A stretch of 64,000 nucleotides of DNA from Apoda limacodes (GCA_946406115.1 OX291553.1:16559001-16623000), one strand, 5' to 3'. Positions 52,861 through 64,000 are shown, numbered from the stretch's first letter. A program made the numbers and translations. The notes: a model not told the origin generated them from the sequence alone.

Positions 52861-54689
52861 TTATTAGGCATAATGACTAGATCAGATTTGTGTTACGCGT
52901 AACCGTAACGTTTTGTGAAAGAGTAACGCTGACCCTTCCCTATGCTTTATTATTATTTAATAATATTTATTATTTTTTAGAAAGAGAAAGAGAAAGACAG
53001 ATAACTTTGTATTAATCCTTATCTTCAGCTATCCCTGTACGAAAAATCAGATCAACTACGTTGCAATGTGAAGAAATAGTGGTCCGCGACAAAAGCTAAT
53101 CTTAAATGAATCCTGGGATTGATACAAAAATATTTATAGAATAGAATAGCGGCCTGGGAATTTATTTAATTTTAAGTTTTTCTGACTATATTTAGTAATA
53201 CATGATATATAAAAACAAGAAAGTTAGTATTCAATGAAAATTAAATTAAAATTTGTCTAAAGTTTCAAGCAAGTATTGTAAAATGAAAAAGAAAGTTGTT
53301 TTGAGTTTTGATGTTACTTAAAAAAACAATATAATTTTGAGCAGGTAACGAATAACAAATAATTAAAATAAAAAAAAAATTCACTACAGACTTAAACTTG
53401 CCTTAAACACAATAACATACATTTTAGACCAATTAAAAAAATACTGCTCTATCAGTTACAGCGTTGAAGTTACGTAATAAGTATATAAGTGCAAAACACT
53501 TAATATTCTTTTATTGCAAGTACATACTGGAAACTGCAAATTTGAAACTATGTTCTCCTATAGTTATTTTAGCCCATGCCTATATGCCATTAGGGACTGG
53601 GCTCCCTTAATTCCATAATCCCGGAATTTAAAAAATGCTCCGCGATTGCATTCTTTACTTACTGTAACATAATAATTACGTCTAAACTACGTAAGTATTT
53701 TTAGTAAGCAATTTCTACGACGAACTTAGGATTTTTACAAGCCATATAAAACGAATATTAAACAACACATTTACTTAGACAAAATATAATTTAAGAATAG
53801 CGAAGTAATTATAAATTTTATTTACAACTTTATCATACAGACAGTTGTTCTCAAACTTTGCCCGAAATTCTTCCCACTAGAATTTGGAACTAAAATTAAA
53901 TTCCGTTAATTTTCAAACTTTCCGACTTCATACAGAGGTGTCATATGAAGTTGGTACCACGGAAACTTTGGTATATATTATGAGTTCTTATAAGTTTAAT
54001 GATATCCTATGTTCTTCACATATACTTATTGGGTTTTTAGATTAATATAAAAGGTCCCTATGTAACTTCGGTGGCTGGACTTATGTCGCATCTGTTCTTT
54101 TAATTTAACTTAAAAATTTACGTCCCATTTAAGTCCCTACTTAATATTAACAAAAACATTATCAATCGTGATGTTCTGCTACAAAAATATTGTCTAGATA
54201 TATCAAGAAGTTTATTTTCTGATATGCATTCGTAAGTATGTAAGTATGGGCAGTCACGTCCATTTCTTATGAATTCTCCTAGGATCCTCAATAATTTTAA
54301 GGAAATCAGCATTATTAGACCGAAAATCTAAATTAAAATTGGTGAGTTGGTGGCAGTACAATCTAATTAGCAAAGTCTAGCCATGACACCACACAATAAG
54401 GTTCGCACTAGGCGTTGTATTTGCCAAAAGATCTTTCGCCACCTAACTTAGGTGGTTATTACTTTCTATTAAAGAAAAATAGAAAGTAACTAGAAAGAAA
54501 ATAGACTACAAATCTTAAAAGGGCGCTGGCACTTGGAATATTTGTGATTTCTTACAAACTTCACCAAGAAAAATAGATTAGACACAGCTTTAGTGCTACA
54601 ATCGAGTAACGCTCATTTCTAAAACCAGCTAAAAGTAAACGAACAAAATATAGATTTATATAAGTAATTTAACTGAAAGAATTATAAAG
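52861..54689. other. non-coding, nothing recognised
   Basis: AT-rich. A GAAAGA microsatellite (AGAAAGAGAAAGAGAAAGAC) lies at 52979-52998. Confidence 0.45.
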
Positions 54690-54875
54690 AACTAGCTCAC
54701 CTGGCAGACGTTTTCCTGCATGATACCGAATGCAACGCCATCTGCCGGGCTATTTTGTGAATCTAAACCATCCAGGGCGCCACCCGCAAACGCATTCAAA
54801 AAAAATCATTCAAATCGGTCCAGACGTTTAGGAGTACAGTGACAAACGCACGTACAGTAGAATTATATATAAAGA
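54690..54875. repeat. dispersed repeat K
   Basis: AACTAGCTCACCTGGCAGAC, AATGCAACGCCATCTGCCGG, TCATTCAAATCGGTCCAGAC GTTTAGGAGTACAGTGACAA ACGCACGTAC. This phrase is one I recall as frequent in lepidopteran genomes. One copy only in the window. Confidence 0.5.
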
Positions 54876-57049
54876 CAAGTGTTAATGTCACAAAAAAACA
54901 TTAAAACATTTTAAAAGCTTGTTAAACTATAAAAGCATTTTCACAACAGTAGTGCAAGGAGCTTATTGGGTAATTCGAGAGAATAATTTATGCAAGTCGG
55001 TCTTACCTCTAGAAATCAGTAAAACATAGACTATAGACTGACTGTTCCTACTAAGCTCCCTCACCCTTCTTGTTTATAGTTTTTGAACGCAACATTATGC
55101 TCCATGTCGTTTGTAGTCTGTGGTGTTTGATTAGTTTTGGTGATTCGATAGTGTATTATATTCTCTTTGATTCGATCAAAGGTGAGTGTGTGAGCAAATT
55201 TTATATTGGTTTTTCTGGGCACGTTTGTTTTGGGATTAGGAGTTTCCACGTTTGATACTTTTCACACTATTGATAACGCCAGTTTTGCCACCGACACCTA
55301 TCGTTCGTGTAGCTTTGAAACGTTACTAACAAATTTTATGGTTGCAAATCTTGTAAAACGAACGGTTGACATACACACACTACGATAAAATACAAACACA
55401 CTACTATATGTTTAGGCAGTTTGACAGATTAACACAAAAACCCCACTTCCAGACATGGGTCTAAAGTTTCATTTTTCGGTGGCAAAAGCGACAAAAATAA
55501 CAAAAATATCGTAAACGAATGCATGGCGGTTTGTTACAGATAATACTTAAATTTTGAAATTTTGGCACCAATGCAAAATTATACAAGACAATGACAGATA
55601 ACAAAGTAAACGAAAACAATGATTCTGCATCCTAAAATGAAGGCCCCCTTTATCTCAAAATTATTTACCACTTCTTCTATATCTATGTTATTTTTATGTA
55701 GGCACAAAAAAAATGTGACATAAAATTTGTAATCAGAGATTTCACAGCATACACTATGCAGATAAAGAAAAAAAAATGTTTTGAGTTTTATCTGTTCGTA
55801 AGGAAATTTGGTAAAAATTATTATTAATTTTACAATCTGTAGTAATGCTTCCCAGAGCAGCAATATTATAATAATTTCCAAACTGTGGAAAAAGAGTACT
55901 AAACGACATAATTGTAGGATTGATAATAATCTTATGAAATCGTATTGTAACAATATTTTGACTGTAAGTACCGTACGTAGATTCACATAGCGACATCTAG
56001 TTGATTTAAACCAATATATGAAATTGTGGAAAAAAAATCTATTATATGATATCAATTCATCGCTGAAGTGTTTCAGTAAATACTACGGTTTCAGTTAACG
56101 CTTTACAATTTATTTCTTTTAAAATCAATGACCTTTTACTTATAAGGTCATTGGTCAAAGTTATAATTTGTAATAAGTAACTTAAAATTTTTTGAACATT
56201 GAAATTTTTTATAAGTACAGTATAATAATCAAACCAGGCAGAAGTTGACAGCAAATATATACGTAATAATGTTAATGCAAAGTAAATCTTCCGCATGGTA
56301 ACGAAAATGGCGTCTTGTGAATTTGCCGACGGAACCATCACGACCGGATGTTAAACATTCCCTCCGAGTGATAAAAGGAAATTGAAAATGTCTTCGAATG
56401 AAATCATTTATTTTCTTTTATATAGCATTTTTATTGTCATCTTATAATATATCTATACATTATTATACGATGACACCATAGGAGGTTTTGTTTCTTTTCT
56501 TGTCTTTTATAAAATTTGTTTACCCAAATATCGGTATGACATAAATACTAAAATAATAGTGAAAGTATACTTTTGTACCCGCCCATACCGGGAAGAAAGT
56601 GCATTATTTCATTGCTCACTCCGCTTGTTACTTTATTTTATTTTGTGAACTTGGATTTGACATCTAGTGGGAGTAATACTCGGGAGAAATTGCAATTCCC
56701 AACTCATGTTTATTAGGGCCCTCTCTTCGGGACTTAACTACTCCCTTGTTGGCCATCAGTCACTTACTCTACTCGGTGAAATGGAAAATCGGTTTTTTCA
56801 AATTAACAATTCGAATCTCTTCGAACAGTACGAGATTATTTCATAAAAACATGGTACTAAAATAATATTTTCTTTGTATTTTTTAATAATGTAGTGTTTT
56901 GGAGAATGCCTTTCAGTATTAAAAATATTGAAAATTTAATGATTATGATACAGAAAATTTGAGTAACAACTTAATATGTTAGTATGAAAAATATCAGTTA
57001 AAGAACATGTATGTTTTAGCACCAAAGAAAGAAAAGAAGAGAACCGAAG
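54876..57049. other. long non-coding stretch
   Basis: The 158-codon minus frame 55579-56055 is a hydrophobic Phe/Ile/Leu product of AT-rich DNA, with two other frames open over the same place. No gene is supported. Confidence 0.45.
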
Positions 57050-57302
57050 TTACCGACATAGATATGAAAGCAGAATTAGCAAGCCGAAGTGGCAGTGGGC
57101 TGGCCACGTCTGTCGGAGGACAGATGGCCGATGGAGCAGACGTGTCCTAGAGTGGAGACCGCGTTTGGGAAGGCGAAGCGTGGGGCACCCTCCAGCCCGG
57201 TGGACCGACGACCTTAAAAAGGTGGCTGGTGGTAGCTGGATGCGGAAGGCAGAGGACCGGGAGAAATGGCGCGCCATAGAGGAGTTTTATGTTTATGATG
57301 AT
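57050..57302 (+). pseudogene. RTE-clade LINE C-terminal fragment with TGATGATG end
   Basis: One plus frame reads KWQWAGHVCRRTDGRWSRRV LEWRPRLGRRSVGHPPARWT DDLKKVAGGSWMRKAEDREK W. This is the conserved C-terminus of RTE endonuclease/reverse transcriptases (KWQWAGH…R..DGRW…RP..RWTDD). It ends in the short simple repeat TTTATGATGATG, the normal 3' end of RTE elements instead of poly(A). A 116-bp tandem array starts immediately after. Confidence 0.85.
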
Positions 57303-57840
57303 GTTTTAGCATCTGTTACGCAGGACTAAAAGTGGTTGGTGAAAAGAGGATGTCCCCACGTAACGATGTGGTTGCGTTTTAATAACAGTTTGAGAACCCT
57401 CTTTTCTCAAAAATGTATGTTTGAGCATCTGTCACGCAGGACCAAAGTGGTTGGTGATAAGAGGATGTCTCCCACGTAACGATGTGGATGTGTTTTAATA
57501 AAAGTTTGAGAAACCTCTTTTCTCAAAAATGTATGTTTGACCATCTGTCACGCAGGATTAAAGTAATTGGTAAAAAGAGGACGTCCCCACCTTACGATGT
57601 GTGTGTGTTTTAATAACAGTTTGAAAACCCTCTTTTCTCAAAAATGTATGTTTGGGCGTCTGTCACGAAAGACCAAAAGTGGTTGGTGAAAAGAGGATGT
57701 ACCACGTAAAGATGTGGTTGTGTTTTAATAACAGTTTGAGAACCCACTTTTCTCAAAAATTTATGTTTGAACATCTGTCACGTAGGATTAAAGTGGTTGG
57801 TGAAAAGAGAATGTCTCCCACGTAACGATGTGGATGTTTC
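57303..57840 (+). repeat. 116-bp tandem repeat array, ~4.6 copies
   Basis: CATCTGT anchors at 57310, 57426, 57542, 57657 (CGTCTGT) and 57772 give periods of 116, 116, 115 and 115. Each unit contains CACGCAGGA…AAAGTGGTTGGTGAAAAGAG G, CCCACGTAACGATGTGG and CCTCTTTTCTCAAAAATGTA. The two GAGG/CCTC-containing segments within a unit are partly inverted (AAAAGAGG / CCTCTTTT). Part of the unit matches, inverted, the start of dispersed repeat A at 33945. Confidence 0.92.
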
Positions 57841-57885
57841 GCCAATTAAAGTTTAGTTAGCCCTTTCGGGGAATATTAACCAGGA

Positions 57886-57954
57886 AGCTGTATATATATA
57901 TATTATATATTATTATTATTATTATTATATAGATATATATATATATATACAGCT
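57886..57954. repeat. AT-rich palindrome
   Basis: AGCTGTATATATATA … TATATATATACAGCT around a (TAT)n centre. An inverted repeat about 69 bp long. Confidence 0.85.
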
Positions 57955-58049
57955 ATAGGATAGACAGGGTAGACCGCAGCTCTAGAAATTCGTACGTTGG
58001 CTGTTAACCGAAATAGACTAAAGCCGAGAGGGTCAAAAAAGACACTGCT

Positions 58050-58225
58050 ATCATACGACAAACAGCCAGGACCGATGGTTTTACATGCGCTCCGAAACAC
58101 GGAGGAGCACAGAAAATGTGCCACTAGGCGGTCACCCATCCAATTAGTGACCACGACCGACGTTGCTTAGCTTCGCACACGTTTCTGATAGACGAGTGTC
58201 ACTGAGCTACGAGCTACTCAAGCTG
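58050..58225 (-). mobile_element. 5S rRNA-derived SINE (subfamily 1, best copy)
   Basis: Minus strand at 58127-58174: CGAAGCTAAGCAACGTCGGT CGTGGTCACTAATTGGATGG GTGACCGC. About 43 of 48 positions agree by eye with the known insect 5S rRNA segment covering box A, the intermediate element and box C, the internal RNA polymerase III promoter. The 5' half of 5S is replaced by AGCTCAGTGACACTCGTCTA TCAGAAACG. The 3' body TGTGCTCCTCCGTGTTTCGG follows. That structure is a SINE3-type retroposon rather than a 5S gene. Confidence 0.82.
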
Positions 58226-58551
58226 CACTTAAAAACCGAATAAAAATCAGCCATCGCCGATCATGGATAATAAACGACTCTGCAAATCACTGGATTGAAC
58301 TTTAAGAACCGAAAGTCCTCTCCACTGAGCGTTATTATTCTTTATGGCTTGTAAGTTCCTGTGCGAAGTTATTGATATAGAGAAATGCGAGAAAAAATTT
58401 AAATATGGATATACTTTTTCAAAGACTTGGAATTTAAATAGTAATAGATTTGAACAGCGCGATGATGTTATCAGTGGTATATAAACATACTAGGTTTTCA
58501 CCCACTCTGAATTCGGTTATCGGTGTAGGATTTTAAGGGCAACTCCTCAAC

Positions 58552-58612
58552 TATAGAAAAAAAACCGACTCACACATAACGTTTTCAAGTAGACTATGTC
58601 CTTCCCTTCAGT
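58552..58612 (-). repeat. dispersed repeat I, short inverted copy
   Basis: AAAAAAAACCGACTCACACA TAACGTTTTCAAGTAGACTA TGTCC is the reverse complement of the CTACTTGAAAACGTCA block. It directly precedes the RTE fragment at 58627. Confidence 0.65.
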
Positions 58613-58626
58613 AGAGCTTCCCAACG

Positions 58627-59095
58627 AGTGGACCTCAAGATGAACATGGACAAGACGAAAATCATGTCGAATGGCCATGTAGCACCCACTTCAATAACTG
58701 TTGGGAACTCTAGACTCGAAGTTCTTGACGAATACGTATACCTGGGACAAACTGTTCAATTAGGTAGGTCCAATTTCGAGAAAGAGGTTAATCGCCGAAT
58801 CAGCGTTCGGAAAACTGCGTACTATTTTCTCGTCCTTAATACCCCAGTACTTGAAGACAAAAGTCTTTAACCAGTGTGTGTTGCCAGTGATGACTTACGG
58901 CATTGAGACGTGGCCGTTAACTATGGGCCTTATACGAAAACTCAAGGTCGCTCAGCGGGCGATGGAAAGAGCTATGCTCGGAGTCTTACGCTGGCAACAC
59001 GCACAGAGTCGCACGCTGTGGAGAAAGTTAAATGAGGCCTATGTCCAGCAGTGGACGTCAATGGGCTGATATGTTGATGATGATGTCCTTTGGAT
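58627..59095 (+). pseudogene. RTE-clade LINE fragment with frameshift and internal deletion
   Basis: First frame (58628-58870): DLKMNMDKTKIMSNGHVAPT, then SRLEVLDEYVYLGQTVQLGR SNFEKEVNRRI. The second frame (58851-59069): KTKVFNQCVLPVMTYGIETW PLTMGLIRKLKVAQRAMERA MLGV, then WRKLNEAYVQQWTSMG. This is the post-RT region of RTE-type proteins; the NFxKEVNRRI…FNQCVLPVMTYG…QRAMERAMLGV order is diagnostic. The roughly 80-residue segment normally between MLGV and the final QD.SLW (the part preserved in the 57.05-kb fragment) is deleted. It ends with TGTTGATGATGATG. Confidence 0.88.
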
Positions 59096-59127
59096 TCATC
59101 CTATCTTCATGCAAAATTTGCTCGTGG

Positions 59128-59270
59128 TTCTAGAAAAATAACCGACTCACACATGACGTTTTTAAATAGCTTATGTCCTTTTCCGAGACTCAAACTATCT
59201 GCATGCCCAATTTTATCTTAATCGGTATACAGTGGTTAAAGCGTGAATAGGTAACAGACAGACAGAGCAT
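59128..59270 (-). repeat. dispersed repeat I, inverted copy
   Basis: AACCGACTCACACATGACGT, AGCTTATGTCCTTTTCCGAG, TTATCTTAATCGGTATACAG TGGTT, GTAACAGACAGACAGA. It follows directly on the RTE tail, so the RTE fragment is bracketed by two same-orientation repeat I pieces. Confidence 0.7.
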
Positions 59271-60544
59271 TTTGCATTTATATAATCGAACTTTATATAA
59301 TCGATACATGACGATTTCTTTTTTTTCTATTTTGAAAATGTAACTTTTTTAACGTGTATAGGGTTATAAACTTGTCTAAACCGGTGATGGCAAATTAAAA
59401 TTAAAGTCGCCATATTAAAATGGTGTGAACTTACAACGACACTAGCGACCAGACACCCAGAGTCAGATTAACTTGAGTCTTGGAATCATGGGATTTCTCT
59501 CCCTCTCCCCTTCCTCCTGGGGTGGGCGTATTGTCTGTCTACGATTTTACTATATTCTCTAAAATAGTCTTATCTGTAACCTGTTGCCATGGTAGATATA
59601 AGTTTGTTTAGAATTTCCAGCCTATATTTTACGTCAATATGTCAATATTACTCTGATTCTACAATTTAGATATACATATATATTTTTGATTCCTTGTTTC
59701 TCTTGTTGTTTATTAAATACATTGTTTGAAATGAATGTTTTTGTTTCTTATTTAAATCTGAACTATTCATCCGATAACCATGAAACTGGTAAGTTGTTGT
59801 GCCCATGCCTGGTAAGGTTTCTGTTAGTATTTACAAACAATACGTTGTGCGTTTGTCGTTTTAACACGTGTATATCGATTTTATATACTGCACATTTGCA
59901 ATGAAACTGGTGAGTTGTTGCACAGTGGTCAAGGTTTTGTATCAGTAAAATCATTTTTCAATTGTATAATTTTCAACTCAATACCAACATTTATACATCC
60001 GATTGCAATATAACTTTAACCTACTTTTTAACGTGAAACGTCTTAAAAATCAAACCGGAACATGGGTAGCCTGGACAGACATATAAAACGTAACAAAATT
60101 GTCTATATCGCCTTGCCTTAAGAAATTTTGAAACTATTAAAACTCGGTAAAGTACCTCGGTTTTTCCAAGTATTAGTACATAATGCAATCAAATCGCAAT
60201 TTAACATCGGAAACATTACACTGAAAACCTGGAAATAATTACGTTGGGCGATGTGTTTAGCTTAGATTTAGTTAGTTTATTAGTCTTTTCATGTAAACAT
60301 AAACATACGAAACTGCTAATAATAAAATAAACGCTTCCAGAAAATTACAGTAAATTGAAAATTTTCTATTTCCGGCGTCCCGACGCGGCGGAGGCGCGTC
60401 GCGTTTCTCCATAAACGTATTAAATGTGTAATAAAGTAATGCTTACTACAGCTACGCTTGGTCAGCAACCAAAATTATGTTTAAATTTATTAATAAAAAA
60501 AAACAATATGGACAAAAAAATTAAACCAACCTAATGATATCGGT
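59271..60544. other. non-coding; one imperfect duplication
   Basis: No gene. CATGAAACTGGTAAGTTGTT G at 59778 recurs near 59900 (AATGAAACTGGTGAGTTGTTG) about 121 bp later, with GGTAAGGTTT / GGTCAAGGTTTT following in each. Confidence 0.5.
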
Positions 60545-60690
60545 CAAGTGGAGGTCGGACTTGCGCACCGTGAGTTTCGTAACACCATTTCCATAATTTA
60601 CAAACACAAACAAAACAAAAAGTGTGCCGCTATAAACGGTAACTCATCCAATGAGGTTGCTTAACTTTGAATTTCCTGAGCTGATACTGT
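60545..60690 (-). mobile_element. 5S rRNA-derived SINE (subfamily 2, head deleted)
   Basis: Minus strand: TTCAAAGTTAAGCAACCTCA TTGGATGAGTTACCG, i.e. 5S box A joined to box C with the middle (about 16 bases) missing. Then GCGGCACACTTTTTGTTTTG, TTTGTAAATTATGG and a CGGTGCGCAAGTCCGACC…CACTTGACC tail. Confidence 0.65.
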
Positions 60691-62029
60691 AATTAAGGCT
60701 GGTGATGGCTCCAGCATGTCCCGAACTTGGTGTCCCGTATTTGCTATACTTTAGAGCTCGCACTATAATCACGGCAAGTATGAAGCCTGTATGTATTGTT
60801 TACTGTTTTTACGTAAGAGCATAAACAACAACGAAAATGTGGTCTCCCTTATATTTTTACTTTTATAAATTTTTATTATATTTTTAGATAAACCGCTATT
60901 ATAACTATAAAAAATATTCCACTATTATAAAATATTTGGGTCAAAAAGATAGAGCTTTTTAAGTGTCGGACAGATAGATAGCGTAGGCTTACTTATACTA
61001 CAACGGAGCCCTCCGCTGGCACTCTTTGGATACGGGACCCATAAATCGACTTCAAAGTAAAAAATAAGGCCCTAAAGCTAACAGCACAAGCGCTTGTGCA
61101 CTGTTTCGTATTCGATTTTGTGATTTTGATCGATGTAAAAAAACCAATCCGGAAAATCACGGATGATGTTTATACACTAAATCAATGATTCGTGATTTTC
61201 CCGTTTATATTTCGTAGGGAGAGAGCGCGTTTACTGTGTGTCCTGAAATAAGTCATCGTTGGTGTCTCGCTCTGATATTATACATTCGAAAAATAAAAAG
61301 ATCTGGATACATCCTCTGTTATTATATATATGAACGTGTAGTGATTATAATGAAAGAAACATTAGTGCTTATATATATTTAACTTATGTTTTTTAATTAT
61401 TATAGAATACATTTCACCACATTTTATTACATATTTTCTAACATTAAACAAGAAATTAATCTTCTAGATACTAATATCAGACTTTGTATGCCTCCAGAAG
61501 AAACCTTGCATGCCGAACGCACAATCGACACACAAACAAGCAACTAAGTATATAATATAAGCGATACCTACATCGATAGTTTAATGCGGGATTTATGTTG
61601 ACCATGCTCTCTGCCTATAAAATCCTATATGTAAATTTTAATTACGTACCTGAAAAATACGAATACGTACCGAAAACGAGTCAGTGCACAAGTGTTCATA
61701 CATTTACTATGAAGGCTATGACGGATCGTTTTTTTTCCCGAAAACGAATCATTGAACATGCGCACTATGACAATATTGAACTACGTGTACAAGTATTTTT
61801 CGCTTTGCCGTCGAATGCCATGAACAAGTTGTAACTATTTTTTACGGCCGAAGCATTTTTGCGATGCAAAAGGTGTTTAATTTTAACTGTGGAACCCTTA
61901 AAACGGAACTGTCAAAATCAGTTTTTTACGCAATACTAAACATCATAAGATCATACCTGACTGACTGACTGCCTGACTCTAGGTTTTCTAGTCCAATGTT
62001 TACCAAATATGTATGGGACCATTCTGGAT
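60691..62029. other. non-coding; GGTTCCG fragments
   Basis: No gene. A minus-strand fragment of the GGTTCCG family (ACAACGGAGCCCTCCG…TTGGATACGGGACCC) lies near 60990-61042. A CTGACTGACTGACTGCCTGA run at 61956 also recalls that family. Near 62000 it abuts the satellite array. Confidence 0.45.
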
Positions 62030-64000
62030 AACTTTTTCCTCAACTAACAGATTTACGGTGTGTTTAAAATTTTGAAAGAAAATATTTTTTACGCCGCTAA
62101 CCATTTTACTCACAGTTAACCCCGATATAGGTATGGTTTGAAAACTTCATATGGTTTCTTGTTCAAAGAGGCTCAATTTGATATGCGTCACTAAGTGTTA
62201 CAGCATTTTCATGATGACTTTATATGCCGATAAATATCACATTTTCAAATTTTCTTAAACTTTTATTTTTTATTATTTAAATAGAAGAGGTATTACACAT
62301 GTAGCAATATTTATTAATAAGAACAATACAAAATGCTTGTTTCAACAGCCTTTGATTGTAACTTTTTCCTCAACTAACAGATTTACGGTGTGTTTAAAAT
62401 TTTGAAAGAAAATATTTTTTACGCCGCTAACCATTTTACTCACAGTTAACCCCGATATAGGTATGGTTTGAAAACTTCATATGGTTTCTTGTTCAAAGAG
62501 GCTCAATTTGATATGCGTCACTAAGTGTTACCGCATTTTCATGATGACTTTATATGCCGATAAATATCACATTTTCAAATTTTCTTAAACTTTTATTTTT
62601 TATTATTTAAATAGAAGAGGTATTACACATGTAGCAATATTTATTAATAAGAACAATACAAAATTCTTGTTTTAACAGCCTTTGATTGTTACTTTTTCCT
62701 CAACTAACAGATTTACGGTGTGTTTAAAATTTTGAAAGAAAATATTTTTTACGCCGCTAACCATTTTACTCACAGTTAACCCCGATATAGGTATGGTTTG
62801 AAAACTTCATATGGTTTCTTGTTCAAAGAGGCTCAATTTGATATGCGTCATTAAGTGTTACCGCATTTTCATGATGACTTTATATGCCAATAAGTATCCC
62901 ATTGTGAAATTTTCTTCAACTTTTAATTTTTTATTATTTAAATTGAAGAGGTGTTACACATGTAGTAATATTTATTAATAAGAACAATACAAAATGCTTG
63001 TTTTAACAGCATTTGATTGTAACTTTTTCCTTAACTAACAGATTTACGGTGTGTTTAAAATTTTGAAAGAAAATAATTTTTAGGCCGCTAACCATTTTTC
63101 TCACAGTTAACCCCGAGATAGGTATGGTTTGAAAACTTCATATGGTTTCTTGTTCAAAGAGGCTCAATTTGATATGCGTCACTAAGTGTTACCGCATTTT
63201 TATGATGACCTTTTAGGCCGATAAATATCACATTTTCAAATTTTCTTAAACTTTTATTTTTTATTAAAATTGAAGATGTATTACATAATTATAAATATGT
63301 ATTAATAAGAGCAATACAAATTGTTGTTTTCAACAGCCTTTGATTGTAACTTTTCCTCAACTAACAGATTTACGGTGTGTTTGAAATTTTGAAAGAAAAT
63401 AATTTTTAGGCCGCTAACCATTTTTCTCACAGTTAACCCCGATATAGGTATGGTTTGAAAACTTCATATGGTTTCTTGTTCAAAGAGGCTCAATTTGATA
63501 TGCGTCACTAAGTGTTACCGCATTTTCATGATGACTTTATATGCCAATAAGTATCCCATTGTGAAATTTTCTTCAACTTTTAATTTTTTATTATTTAAAT
63601 TGAAGAGGTGTTACACATGTAGTAATATTTATTAATAAGAACAATACAAAATGCTTGTTTCAACAGCCTTTGATTGTAACTTTTTCCTTAACCAACAGAT
63701 TTATGGTGTGTTTGAAATTTTGAAAGAAAATAATTTTTAGGCCGCTAACCATTTTTCTCACAGTTAACCCCGAGATAGGTATGGTTTGAAAACTTCATAT
63801 GGTTTCTTGTTCAAAGAGGCTCAATTTGATATGCGTCACTAAGTGTTACCGCATTTTTATGATGACCTTTTAGGCCGATAAATATCACATTTTCAAATTT
63901 TCTTAAACTTTTATTTTTTATTATTTAAATAGAAGAGGTATTACACATGCAGCAATATTTATTAATAAGAACAATACAAAATGCTTGTTTTGACAGCATT
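62030..64000 (+). repeat. satellite array, ~330-bp monomer, six units, open to the right
   Basis: Unit starts (ACTTTTTCC) are at 62031, 62361, 62691, 63022, 63349 and 63679, giving periods of 330, 330, 331, 327 and 330. Landmarks in every unit: CAGATTTACGGTGTGTTT, CTCACAGTTAACCCCGA, CTTCATATGGTTTCTTGTTC and TTATTAATAAGA.CAATACAA. Units 1-2 are nearly identical. Units 3 and 5 share the block CCAATAAGTATCCCATTGTG; units 4 and 6 share TTTTATGATGACCTTTTAGG and CCCCGAGATAGG, so 3-4-5-6 is an A-B-A-B pattern. The array reaches the window edge. No ORF is conserved across units. Confidence 0.97.

Noticed and set aside
55579..56055. 158-codon minus-strand open frame, apparently membrane-like
   Set aside because: Hydrophobicity follows from AT-rich composition; other frames are open over the same region and no motif or splice context is seen.
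57303..57840. CRISPR-like regular spacing
   Set aside because: Whole 116-bp units are repeated with no unique spacers, in a eukaryotic context: an ordinary tandem repeat.
58127..58174. Possible genuine 5S rRNA gene
   Set aside because: Only the 3' portion of 5S resembles the gene; the 5' half is replaced and a SINE body follows.
61595..61834. 79-codon plus-strand frame
   Set aside because: No recognisable motif and no supporting context; likely chance.

Overview
The window looks like repeat-rich, AT-rich intergenic or intronic DNA from an insect, most likely a moth or butterfly (Lepidoptera). This is an inference. It rests on non-LTR retrotransposon, tRNA-SINE and dispersed repeat families (for example one that opens AGGGTTCCGTACC) whose types I associate with lepidopteran genomes, and on the absence of any bacterial-style gene organisation. 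I found no complete host gene. Almost every protein-like segment I could recognise is a decayed piece of a transposable element. The one possible host exon lies at the extreme left edge (minus strand, 29-214) and I do not recognise it. LAYOUT: 0-9 kb holds dispersed repeats, two good copies of a TIR-bearing MITE (4005-4385, 5915-6301), and copies of the GGTTCCG family. 9-18 kb is mostly old unclassified repeat DNA with a GC-rich alternating tract (15.34-15.8 kb) and a minisatellite (16.17 kb). 18-20 kb has a CR1-like LINE copy (minus) split by about 0.9 kb of foreign DNA. 20-23.5 kb has a fold-back element, a tRNA-derived SINE and RTE-like tails. 24-25.1 kb is a Jockey-clade LINE 3' half. 27-28.4 kb is another LINE reverse-transcriptase fragment (FADD). 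30.9-32 kb has a LINE C-terminus and a second Jockey 3' UTR. 34.2-40.3 kb holds the most striking structure: a nearly identical inverted duplication of a CR1 LINE plus flanks, whose two halves are circularly permuted relative to each other. 40.5 kb has a strong hairpin. 44.8-45.4 kb is a Penelope-like element remnant with a GIY-YIG region. 49.2-50.4 kb is a CR1 copy with an in-frame internal deletion. 51.1 kb is a GGTTCCG-family copy with internal tandem duplication. 57-59.1 kb has two RTE fragments, a 116-bp tandem array and a 5S-rRNA-derived SINE. 62.03-64.0 kb is a satellite array of about 330-bp units, running off the right edge, whose last four units alternate as a dimeric higher-order repeat. 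HOW IT FITS TOGETHER: there is no pathway here. The information is genomic history: LINE retrotransposition with 5' truncation, SINEs sharing 3' tails with other families, MITEs, a probable template-switch or circular-DNA reinsertion event, and satellite amplification. Clade names (CR1, Jockey, RTE, PLE) come from recognising characteristic protein motifs by eye, not from a search. Edges of old repeats are approximate.
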